From Pedobacter ureilyticus (GTDB taxonomy: Bacteria; Bacteroidota; Bacteroidia; Sphingobacteriales; Sphingobacteriaceae): a stretch of DNA of 44,151 bases. The notes under the pieces are model-generated. The model saw only the letters and a program-made list of their open reading frames with translations. It did not search any database and was not told where the DNA came from. The stretch lies in the NCBI RefSeq assembly GCF_005925345.1, contig NZ_SSHJ01000031.1:1-44151 (forward strand), read 5' to 3'. The position numbers were made by a program, and so were the translations under genes. Positions 9,981-18,337 of this stretch are shown here, piece by piece. Each line of letters starts with the position of its first letter. Within the stretch, counting starts at the first letter, position 1.

Positions 9981-12539
9981 ATGAACATCGAAAAATTAAC
10001 AGCCTTAAAACAATCTTATGAAGATTTTAAACAAACAGACGTTTATAAATTTAGAGTAAGGCAATCTAAAGTAAGCGAGATACACAAAGACATTATTGTT
10101 GCTACCTTAAAAAATGAACCTTTAGAGAATATTCACATTACAGGTTTAATACAGATGTTTAAGTATGGCTGTAGTGATGCTACTTTTGATAAATATTTAG
10201 CTATTAACGTTGCTGATAGTGTAGAAAGAGAACAGCTTTCGGAAAAGGCTTATGAACTTGAAGAATGGGGTTATACTGGGGCTGGTTTAAATTCTGTGAA
10301 AGGTTTAACAGTAAACCAACTCGCAGAAATTAAGTTATTTCTATTGCGTTCGCTAGATGTGAATACCATTATTGATGCACAAAAAATGTGTAATGATTTT
10401 GAGCAGCTTAAAATACCATTGATTAAAGTAGGTATTTACTCACCCTGGCTCTATTATATCAAACCATCATTGTTCCCTATACTTAATAACTCACACAATG
10501 GTTTTTTACGCCATTTGGAGATACCCAACAAATATGCTGAGGTAATTAGCGCATTCAATGAAATTAATGAGTTGTTTGGCGAAACAGATTTGGGTTATAT
10601 TGATGCCTTTGCACATACCTACGCTAATCCGGAAAGTGCATTAGATAAAAATGTTAGCGATGAACGAAGTTTCTATAAGTATTCGCCAGGTGCTCAGGCT
10701 GCGAGATGGGAAAATGATTTAGCTCAATCAGAAATGTCTGTAGATTATAAAGAATATGATTTTGATGTTTCGGAAGTAGCCAGTTTAGAAGAACTGAACA
10801 TGAAAGTGGGTTTAGCACCAAAAGCTAGTGCCAATACTACTTGGAATCTATTTTTATTTAAAAATTCAAAAATTGGTGATGTGATTTTTGCAAATAAAGG
10901 CAAAAACACACTAGTTGGAGTTGGAATCATATCAGGAAACTATGTTTTTAATAGTGATAGAAATGAGTTTAGGCATATTAGAAGTGTAAATTGGATTATC
11001 AATCAGACATGGGAGTACCAGCAAGATCGAATACCAAAATATCAGACACTGTTTAGACCAGATACATTTTCACCAACACTGCCATATAAAGAGATCTTGT
11101 CGCTATTTGCGTTAGATTATCCCGAGCATATTCCTATTCTTAAAGCCAACCGTCTTTATTATGAAGGAAAAAATCAAGTAATTTCTACTAACAAACAAAA
11201 CCTAATGAAACAATCTCTAAACCAAATACTATACGGACCTCCAGGTACTGGAAAAACTTATAAGTTGAAAAATGATTTTTTCGATAGGTTTACTATCCGA
11301 GAAACGGAAATAAGTAAAGAGCAGTTTATGCAACAGGTATTGGCTGATCTTAACTGGTGGCAAGTAATTACATTGGTTTTACTAGATAAAAAAACTGCAC
11401 GGGTCAGAGAAATATACGACCATCCATTTTTACAGGTTAAAGAAAAAATATCTCAATCAAAAACTGTTTTACAAACGCTATGGGGACAATTGCAATCTCA
11501 CACATTAATGGATTGTGAAAACGTAAATGTAATTAAAAGAACAGAACCCTTATATTTTTGGAAGGATGATCAATCTATATGGTCTTTAAAGGAAGAATTG
11601 GTTAAAGATTTGTATCCAGAGGCTTACGAAATCCTTAATCAACTCCATAATTTTAAGCCAACTATTGGTAAAGAAATTAAGCTTTATGAGTTTGTGACTT
11701 TTCATCAATCTTATAGTTACGAAGATTTTATTGAGGGGATAAAGCCAAATCTTGAGGAAACTGAGGGTGAAATAAGTTATAAAATAGAAGATGGTATTTT
11801 TAAACGGCTTTGCATGCAAGCTGAAAATAATCCTGAGCATAATCATGCATTGTTTATAGATGAAATAAACCGTGGTAACGTATCAGCTATTTTTGGAGAG
11901 CTAATAACCTTAATTGAAGATAGTAAACGTAAACCAGTTAGGGAAAGTGACAAAGAAAAATGCAAGGAAACGATTGATGTTACCTTGCCCTATAGCAAAG
12001 AAAAATTCTCAGTACCTAGCAACCTTTATATCATTGGCACTATGAATACTGCCGATAGAAGTGTAGAAGCTTTAGATACCGCTTTACGCAGACGTTTTGC
12101 TTTTGAAGAAATGATGCCCGAGCCGATGAAAATTGCCACTGAAGGCGCTTTGGTTGACGGTATCTTGGATGGTGTTGATTTAGCAAAAGTGCTTACTAAA
12201 ATTAATGAGCGTATTGAGGTGCTGTTAGATGCCGACCATCAGATTGGACATAGTTATTTAATTAACGTCACTGATTTGAGTGGGCTGGCAAATGCGTTCA
12301 ATAATTGTATTATTCCACTGCTGAAGGAATATTTTTATCATGATGATGAGAAAATTGCTTTGGTGCTTGGTGGTGGCTTTGTAACAGTGAGAAAGCAACT
12401 GGAAAATGTACATGCTTTGTTTCCGCAGATGGAAGGTTTAGAAATTCACAATATACATGGTAAAAGTAAATTTGAGCTTAAGGCAATTGATGCTTCCAAT
12501 ATTATTGATGCCTTAAATATGTTGTTGGCTGGTGCATAA
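9981..12539 (+). CDS. mcrB: McrB: modified-DNA-specific restriction GTPase with EVE-like reader
   Basis: 852 aa. Residues about 230-345 look like an EVE/PUA-type modified-base reader: KYSPG and W residues early, KIGDVIFANKGKN, GVGIISGNY, and VNWI at the end. The AAA+ motor has Walker A GPPGTGKT (419-426), FHQSYSYEDFIEGI, Walker B FIDEINRGN (625-633) and the McrB-specific GTP motif MNTADRS (688-694) with arginines at 703-705. McrB binds modified cytosine or another modified base and, using GTP, drives McrC to cut. The N-terminal about 220 residues, including a helical region with YSPWLYYIKPSLFP, are an additional module. The gene overlaps mcrC by 8 nt. The exact modification recognised cannot be read from sequence. 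Confidence 0.92.
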   Translation: MNIEKLTALKQSYEDFKQTDVYKFRVRQSKVSEIHKDIIVATLKNEPLENIHITGLIQMFKYGCSDATFDKYLAINVADSVEREQLSEKAYELEEWGYTGAGLNSVKGLTVNQLAEIKLFLLRSLDVNTIIDAQKMCNDFEQLKIPLIKVGIYSPWLYYIKPSLFPILNNSHNGFLRHLEIPNKYAEVISAFNEINELFGETDLGYIDAFAHTYANPESALDKNVSDERSFYKYSPGAQAARWENDLAQSEMSVDYKEYDFDVSEVASLEELNMKVGLAPKASANTTWNLFLFKNSKIGDVIFANKGKNTLVGVGIISGNYVFNSDRNEFRHIRSVNWIINQTWEYQQDRIPKYQTLFRPDTFSPTLPYKEILSLFALDYPEHIPILKANRLYYEGKNQVISTNKQNLMKQSLNQILYGPPGTGKTYKLKNDFFDRFTIRETEISKEQFMQQVLADLNWWQVITLVLLDKKTARVREIYDHPFLQVKEKISQSKTVLQTLWGQLQSHTLMDCENVNVIKRTEPLYFWKDDQSIWSLKEELVKDLYPEAYEILNQLHNFKPTIGKEIKLYEFVTFHQSYSYEDFIEGIKPNLEETEGEISYKIEDGIFKRLCMQAENNPEHNHALFIDEINRGNVSAIFGELITLIEDSKRKPVRESDKEKCKETIDVTLPYSKEKFSVPSNLYIIGTMNTADRSVEALDTALRRRFAFEEMMPEPMKIATEGALVDGILDGVDLAKVLTKINERIEVLLDADHQIGHSYLINVTDLSGLANAFNNCIIPLLKEYFYHDDEKIALVLGGGFVTVRKQLENVHALFPQMEGLEIHNIHGKSKFELKAIDASNIIDALNMLLAGA

Positions 12540-13767
12540 GCAAAGAAAAATTATACAGGTTTTTGAGCATCAGCGGCTGCTAAAAGGCAACATTTACGAT
12601 GAGGTAAGGTTTGAAACCCGTTATTTTGATGCGTTGTTGAAGCTAAATGAACTTCACGAAAACAGGTATTTTACAGCTATTTACGGAGGTATTAAGTTTG
12701 ACAGTTTTGTTGGTGTTTTGCAGATAGATGATTTGGTGATTGAAGTATTACCAAAAGTTGAAGGCTATACCAGCACTAAAAACCAATGGCGTGATGTGCT
12801 GATTGATATGCTGAGGGTGACGCATGACTTGAAGGTAAGTGAAGTGGGGCAGGCACATGTAGACAAACAAAGCATTCATTTGTTAGATATTTATTTTGAT
12901 TGGTTTTTAACTGAGATTGAGCAATTGATTCATGCAGGTTTGATTAAGCAATATCGTAAAGAAACCAAAAATACTTTGGCTTTAAAAGGGAAGTTGGAGT
13001 TTGCGGGGCATATTCGCAGTAATTTGGTGCATCAGGAACGTTTCTATACTACGCACCAAGTTTATGATAAAGACCATTTGTTGCATCGTATTATCAATGA
13101 GGCATTAGGTGTAGTTGAGAAGCTGTCGAAAGGCTCCTATCGCTACGGACGTTGTAAAGCTGTTGCCTTAAATTTCCCGGAAGTTAGTTTCATTGCTTCG
13201 TCTCCTAGTACATTTGAGAAATTTAAATTTAACAGGAAAAGTGAGCCTTACCGTACGGCTTTGGCATTAGCACGGTTGATTATCTTAAATTATTCACCCA
13301 ATGTGAAATCGGGAGTGGAAAATATGTTGGCTTTAATGTTTGACATGAATGATTTGTGGGAGCGGTATGTGTTAGCTAAGTTGAAACAACAAGCTGGTGG
13401 CGAATGGTTAGTGAAAGGGCAGGACATTAAGCGGTTTTGGGAAGGGAAAACTATACGTCCGGATATTGTATTGGAGCATGTTGAGACTAAAACTAGTGTA
13501 GTAATTGACACGAAATGGAAAAACTATGCCTATGAGCGCATAGGTATGGATGATTTGCGCCAAATCTATGTGTACAACGATTTTTGGGAAGCTAAGATGG
13601 GAATGTTGTTGTATCCTAGTCCGACTATGACTAAGGTGGCAGTAGAAGGAACTTATGCAAAAAATGGCTATCGAGGTAAAATAGGTTTAGCTACTGTTTT
13701 AGATAGTAATGGTAAGTTGAGTAGAGATTTAGGAACAAATATTTTTAGCTTATTAACAGTAGATTGA
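12532..13767 (+). CDS. mcrC: McrC: nuclease subunit of the McrBC restriction system
   Basis: 411 aa with a GTG start lying inside the end of mcrB, which implies translational coupling. The N-terminal part (residues 10-100) is the McrB-binding domain. The C-terminal PD-(D/E)XK domain shows Asp311 in IRPDIVLE and Asp326/Lys328 in VVIDTKWK, with QIYVYNDFW as the following helix. McrC stimulates the McrB GTPase and supplies the cut. Length and motif spacing look intact, so the McrBC system is probably functional. A run of unrelated envelope and small genes begins 27 nt after the stop. Confidence 0.93.
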   Translation: MHKQRKIIQVFEHQRLLKGNIYDEVRFETRYFDALLKLNELHENRYFTAIYGGIKFDSFVGVLQIDDLVIEVLPKVEGYTSTKNQWRDVLIDMLRVTHDLKVSEVGQAHVDKQSIHLLDIYFDWFLTEIEQLIHAGLIKQYRKETKNTLALKGKLEFAGHIRSNLVHQERFYTTHQVYDKDHLLHRIINEALGVVEKLSKGSYRYGRCKAVALNFPEVSFIASSPSTFEKFKFNRKSEPYRTALALARLIILNYSPNVKSGVENMLALMFDMNDLWERYVLAKLKQQAGGEWLVKGQDIKRFWEGKTIRPDIVLEHVETKTSVVIDTKWKNYAYERIGMDDLRQIYVYNDFWEAKMGMLLYPSPTMTKVAVEGTYAKNGYRGKIGLATVLDSNGKLSRDLGTNIFSLLTVD

Positions 13768-13794
13768 TCATGCGTTTTAAACAAATTCTTAAAA

Positions 13795-14391
13795 ATGAAC
13801 GCTAAACTTCTTGTTTTTTTAAGATGGCTAATGGTATTTCCAGTTTCAATTGGAATGTGCATCTTATACTCCTTCTATATCCATCCTGTTTTACTGCAAG
13901 GCTGGGATAAAAACATTGTTCATGCTTTTAATCCATTAATTGCGAGTGTAATCGCTATCGTGTTAGCCTATTTTATCGCACCCAAAAATAAGTTCAACAT
14001 CGCTCTAATAGTAGCGGGATTATTTTTGCTAGCGCCTGTTACAGGTTTAATCATTGTGATGTTTGGCATTAAGGTCAATGGTCAAGAGCAAAGTATACTC
14101 GACGGTGGAGCCGCTCTTGCTACCACAACACTAGGTGTAATTGTAGGCATATTTATCGCATGGAAGTTCCATCTTAGATTATCTTCAAAAAGCAGAGAAG
14201 AAGAAATTATCAGCAGAATAAATAGCATAGAAGGGCTGGAAGGGATGACCGTTAATGAGCGATTGCACGCTGCTGGTTTATACGATGAATTTTATTTAGT
14301 TATTAAAATTGATAAACCAAAAGCAAGAAAGATTTTAACTTGGCTAAAAGTTGATGAACCTTCAATAGAGCTAGTCATCAAAGAAGATTGA
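13795..14391 (+). CDS. Hypothetical four-helix inner-membrane protein
   Basis: 198 aa. Hydrophobic stretches at about 8-30, 45-62, 66-88 and 104-123 predict four membrane helices. The C-terminal 65 residues are hydrophilic and charged (SSKSREEEIISRINSIEG) and probably cytoplasmic. I recognise no family. It starts 27 nt after mcrC and is followed by three more unknown + strand genes with short gaps, so it may be co-transcribed with the defence genes or be cargo of the island. Confidence 0.75.
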   Translation: MNAKLLVFLRWLMVFPVSIGMCILYSFYIHPVLLQGWDKNIVHAFNPLIASVIAIVLAYFIAPKNKFNIALIVAGLFLLAPVTGLIIVMFGIKVNGQEQSILDGGAALATTTLGVIVGIFIAWKFHLRLSSKSREEEIISRINSIEGLEGMTVNERLHAAGLYDEFYLVIKIDKPKARKILTWLKVDEPSIELVIKED

Positions 14392-14425
14392 TTTAATGCC
14401 AAATACTTTAAAAATTGTTTAACCA

Positions 14426-15361
14426 ATGAAATTAACATCAACAATTTTCCTCTACATTTTCCTTTGTCAATTTTCCTTTGGGCAAGATATCACTACTAAT
14501 ATTTATGGAAAGAACATGAAAAGCATGATTGCGCTTGAAAATAAGCTAGGTAGTAAATTATATCAAGTAGATGGCGATATTGTGATACCCAGCGGTATGG
14601 CCATGCCATTAACCTACAGAAGAATGGAAAGTGGTATTCCTGATCTTTTGGTTACTTATACCTTTACTGAAAAAGACTCTTTGATCAGTCGAATTGAGTA
14701 TGAATGGGATGCCATTAATTTCGATAAGAACGGCGGGAAACAATCATTGGAAACGCAGAAAGCCTTTATCAAAAAATATGTTACGCTAGAAAAAGAGCTC
14801 ACTAAAAGATATGGCGGGAGCATACAAAAGGGCGACCTGAAAGATCTTAGTCAGATAGATTTAAAAGGTGGTATCACACAGCGCAATTATTGGAAACCTA
14901 ATGATAGCTTAGAAGTAGATCTGTATAGTGTATTTAGCAATTACCAAGAGAAAAATGGAAATGTAGAAATTAAGCCTACCAACCGGATCAGGATATATGT
15001 CAACAAAACTAATCCAAGGCTAGGAGATAAGTCTATTCAGCTTGCTAAAAGTAACTTCGACCAATTGATAGAAAATTTGAGAGCTGGGAATTTAAAGGCA
15101 GCTCAAACGTTATTTTCGGTGCAGATACAAGATCAAATTACCGAAGATGTTTTGGGCAAGATAAAGGCCAGTTTGAAGCCTGAAAATTTTAAAGTATATA
15201 CTAAAAACATGCAGCAAGCAAATGGAATCGAGTATTTAATGATCCAATTTGCTTACGCTAATGTAATAGGTGAGCCAAATGAAATCATTCGCGTATTTTT
15301 TGACCGTAGCAATATGATCATTGGTTTGCAACCCTTGTTTAGAACGGCAAAAACAAATTAG
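14426..15361 (+). CDS. Hypothetical secreted protein
   Basis: 311 aa with a clear signal peptide (MKLTSTIFLYIFLCQFSFG), so periplasmic or surface-located. The mature part is mixed alpha/beta, with a Tyr/Lys-rich middle containing QRNYWKPNDSLEVDLYSVF and a C-terminal segment after residue 210 resembling a small NTF2-like or DUF3887-like fold (FDQLIENLRAGNLKAAQTLF, then a strand-rich end). I cannot assign a family with confidence. 35 nt after the four-helix membrane protein and 3 nt before the next gene. Confidence 0.7.
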   Translation: MKLTSTIFLYIFLCQFSFGQDITTNIYGKNMKSMIALENKLGSKLYQVDGDIVIPSGMAMPLTYRRMESGIPDLLVTYTFTEKDSLISRIEYEWDAINFDKNGGKQSLETQKAFIKKYVTLEKELTKRYGGSIQKGDLKDLSQIDLKGGITQRNYWKPNDSLEVDLYSVFSNYQEKNGNVEIKPTNRIRIYVNKTNPRLGDKSIQLAKSNFDQLIENLRAGNLKAAQTLFSVQIQDQITEDVLGKIKASLKPENFKVYTKNMQQANGIEYLMIQFAYANVIGEPNEIIRVFFDRSNMIIGLQPLFRTAKTN

Positions 15362-15363
15362 TA

Positions 15364-15861
15364 GTGTGTGCTGCCATGATCCACTCCGTTAAATCAACCC
15401 ATGCCATACTCGCCTATAAAGTGTTAAATTATAACATAGATCAATTTTGGGTGGATTGGGCTGTAGAAATGTTGATGAATGGTTACGATACCGAACATCT
15501 AGTTATACTTGCAGGGATTAGCCCACCTTACGATCAATTTGAACTACATTCATTAACGGATAAGGTATTAAATGAGCTGCATCTTGATTACGGTCATAAA
15601 GACCAGGTAATTAAAAACTACGTAAGCTATCTATTAGCTACTACCGATTTTGATCATTTTAATATCAACGAGGTCTTGAAGGCATTGAGGGAAATTAGAG
15701 ATTTATATTTAGTTTTAGATCAAGCGCCTAGCTTGAGGCGATTTTATTGCTTGTATTACGGTATTAAAGACCTGCAACATGACACCGTGCAATGGTATGT
15801 GGATGGAATGGATAGGGAAAATATGAAAGAGGTGGTGCAGCAGATTTTTAGCGAATGGTAA
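15364..15861 (+). CDS. Hypothetical cytoplasmic protein
   Basis: 165 aa if read from GTG at 15364; an ATG at 15376 (residue 5) is an equally good start. Mostly helical and acidic, no signal peptide or membrane segment. Segments such as VDWAVEMLMNGYDTEHLVIL and a C-terminal YCLYYGIKDLQHD look like a compact helical fold of the kind seen in small Bacteroidota hypotheticals or immunity-like proteins, but I cannot name a family. It begins 3 nt after the secreted protein gene, so the two are co-transcribed. Confidence 0.65.
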   Translation: MCAAMIHSVKSTHAILAYKVLNYNIDQFWVDWAVEMLMNGYDTEHLVILAGISPPYDQFELHSLTDKVLNELHLDYGHKDQVIKNYVSYLLATTDFDHFNINEVLKALREIRDLYLVLDQAPSLRRFYCLYYGIKDLQHDTVQWYVDGMDRENMKEVVQQIFSEW

Positions 15862-15872
15862 GAAAATAAAAT

Positions 15873-16406
15873 TTGAAACAGAACAATCACAAACAATTAG
15901 ACATCATAAGCCAAGTGCTTACATATTTTGCTATAGGCTCTTTATTTTTCTTAGCCATAGGGCTGAAGGACATTGATAACTATTTTAATTGGTTGCTTTT
16001 TTCAATTACAATGATTGCTTCAGGAATGTTGATAGCCGCAACCTTATATACTGTTCTCGGCATGTATAATCCCGATGTTAAAACATATAAAAACAAAAAA
16101 GGCGTTGGCTTATTTTTTCCATTAGCTTTTGGATTTTCACTTACTTTTTTTGGATTAGGCGGCATCGTTAATGAAGCTCCCAATCAGAATAGAGAGTGTA
16201 AAGAATATATCATTCAAGAATTGGGAGAAAGTGGCTCGAGTCGAAAAGCATACTATGTATTTATAACAAATGATGAAAATAAACTTGAAAGATTGAGCTT
16301 CGGTAAAGCTTTCAACAAAAATCATAAAGCTGGAGACAAGATCAATCTTTGCATTATAACAGGAAGTCTTGGCTTCAAATACTATAAAATAAACATTCTT
16401 ACCTAA
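15873..16406 (+). CDS. Hypothetical membrane protein
   Basis: 177 aa from a TTG start at 15873; no in-frame ATG lies before the first membrane segment. Predicted membrane helices at about 14-30, 36-62 and 78-98, then an extracytoplasmic C-terminal domain (residues 100-177) with YIIQELGESG and KAYYVFI, suggestive of a small beta-rich domain. No recognised family. It is the last of four unknown genes between mcrC and the DUF262 pair. Confidence 0.6.
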   Translation: MKQNNHKQLDIISQVLTYFAIGSLFFLAIGLKDIDNYFNWLLFSITMIASGMLIAATLYTVLGMYNPDVKTYKNKKGVGLFFPLAFGFSLTFFGLGGIVNEAPNQNRECKEYIIQELGESGSSRKAYYVFITNDENKLERLSFGKAFNKNHKAGDKINLCIITGSLGFKYYKINILT

Positions 16407-16498
16407 TTTCTAATTGAGGTGTATATAAACCACATATTAATATTGGCAACATTAAATTATAAAACACAAGATTTACAATTTTAACTAACTCTTAATTA

Positions 16499-18337
16499 AT
16501 GCAAGAAAATCAAATAGAAACAAAGAGTATTACCGAACTTTTAGGACTCAACTTTTATATCCCAGCCTACCAAAGAGGTTACCGTTGGACAAAAAACAAT
16601 GTTTTACAACTGCTGAATGACATTTGGGAGTATAGGCAAGAATCTGACAACAGAAATAGCTTTTATTGTTTACAGCCAATAGTTGTTAGAAAAAAAGAAT
16701 GGCCAGATATTGATGGCAAAACTATATCTGGATATGAATTAGTTGATGGACAACAGCGATTAACAACCATACATAGGATTTTAACCTGCATACTTCTTGA
16801 ACGTTACAACAAAATTGACTTAACCAGCAGGGGATACAAGCAAAATATTTTCTCTATATATTACGAAACTCGATTAGAATCAAAGACATTTCTGGAAACG
16901 AGCGACTACAATAAATCGAAACCTGACTTGTATTATATGAGCGAAGCATTGGAATGTATCAAAGCTTGGTTTTATAATAACGAAAGAGGTATACCTGATG
17001 ATGTAATGGATGAAGTAAGACGATTACTTTTACCATTTATAAAAGAAGACGAAAAGCAAAAAGGAATTAACCCAGAGTGGAGTGTACAAGTTATTTGGTA
17101 TGAAATAAATGACGAACAGCAAAAGAGTGAAGACTTATTCACTAGGCTTAACAGAGGTAAAATTCCATTGACTAGTGCTGAGTTAATCAAGGCCAAATTT
17201 GTGAATGCAGACAGTTTTAAAGAACTGGCTCAAGACGAGAAAATTAAGCGCAGAACACAACTGATTCAAATATGGGATGAAATTGAAAATCAATTGAACA
17301 ATCCTAAGTTTTGGGGATTCATATCTAATTACCCGTTGGAAAAATACAGTAATAAAATTGAATATTTATTTGATGTAATTACTCAAAAAAAGCCTACAGA
17401 GAAAGACCTGCTTTACAGCTTTATCAATTTTTTTGAAGATACAGAGACGGAAGCAACACTGTGGGCTAAGTGGATTCAAGTTGAGGACATTTATCGCTCT
17501 TTACTTTTTTGGTTTTCTGATCGTGTTTTGTATCATAAAATTGGTTATTTAATTACTACGGGTACATCAGTTCGGTTTTTATCAGATAAAAGAAAGGAAA
17601 GTACGAAAGATAATTTTGAATTGGTAATTGATAAGCTAATAGCAGAATCAATTCATTTAAGTTGGGAAAAACTAAACTATGAAAAATCTAGCCATCATCA
17701 AGACATTATAAAAGTGCTTTTATTGACCAATGTAGAATTGATGTTAACTAATGATCTTGGTAATGATTTGTTCCCATTTGGGTATTTTAAAAGTATTGCT
17801 AAAAGTCTTGAGCATATACATTCACAAAATATTGATAAAATCAATCAGAATAGTAAAACAGAGTGGGGGCCTTGGTTGAATGCACACATCAATATTTTAC
17901 CTCAAGTAGCTACGGATAAAGTTAAAGCTGAAAAATTAATTAGAGAAATTAGATCGTTGGATATAAATAACCGTAGTTATAAATATGACGACTTTAAAAA
18001 GCATAGTTCTCAAATTCTTGAATTAATTCCAACTGAGGACGTAAATGAAAGTGAATATTTACATAATATAGAAAACCTAGCATTATTAGGTTTATCCGAA
18101 AATATTTCATTGAGTAATTCAGTATTCGAAGTAAAAAGGAGAAAATTGATTGAAATGGATAGGATTGGTTCATTTATCCCCCAGGCAACAAAACGTATCT
18201 TCTTAAAATACTATAGTTTGGGTAATGAACAGCCTTATTCAATCTGGACAAAACAAGAAAGAGAAGCCTATTTATTAGACATTCGTAAATGTGTAGAAAA
18301 ATATAAACCTTTAACTGATTCTAGCAATGAGGACTAG
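16499..18337 (+). CDS. DUF262/DUF1524 protein, GmrSD-like type IV restriction enzyme
   Basis: 612 aa. The N-terminal DUF262 domain shows IPAYQRGYRW (21-30) and the NTPase signature DGQQR (83-87), followed by the LNRGKIPLT / ELIKAKF segment (about 217-233). The C-terminal part carries a DUF1524-like HNH (His-Me finger) region: EHIHSQN (438-444), then IENLALL with Asn526, Asn535 and Asn540 and a KRRK motif, and FLKYYS near 568. DUF262 plus DUF1524 is the arrangement of GmrSD/BrxU-type enzymes, which restrict DNA with modified (often glucosylated) bases. ATG start; the stop lies 11 nt inside the next DUF262 gene, so the pair is coupled. Confidence 0.85.
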   Translation: MQENQIETKSITELLGLNFYIPAYQRGYRWTKNNVLQLLNDIWEYRQESDNRNSFYCLQPIVVRKKEWPDIDGKTISGYELVDGQQRLTTIHRILTCILLERYNKIDLTSRGYKQNIFSIYYETRLESKTFLETSDYNKSKPDLYYMSEALECIKAWFYNNERGIPDDVMDEVRRLLLPFIKEDEKQKGINPEWSVQVIWYEINDEQQKSEDLFTRLNRGKIPLTSAELIKAKFVNADSFKELAQDEKIKRRTQLIQIWDEIENQLNNPKFWGFISNYPLEKYSNKIEYLFDVITQKKPTEKDLLYSFINFFEDTETEATLWAKWIQVEDIYRSLLFWFSDRVLYHKIGYLITTGTSVRFLSDKRKESTKDNFELVIDKLIAESIHLSWEKLNYEKSSHHQDIIKVLLLTNVELMLTNDLGNDLFPFGYFKSIAKSLEHIHSQNIDKINQNSKTEWGPWLNAHINILPQVATDKVKAEKLIREIRSLDINNRSYKYDDFKKHSSQILELIPTEDVNESEYLHNIENLALLGLSENISLSNSVFEVKRRKLIEMDRIGSFIPQATKRIFLKYYSLGNEQPYSIWTKQEREAYLLDIRKCVEKYKPLTDSSNED

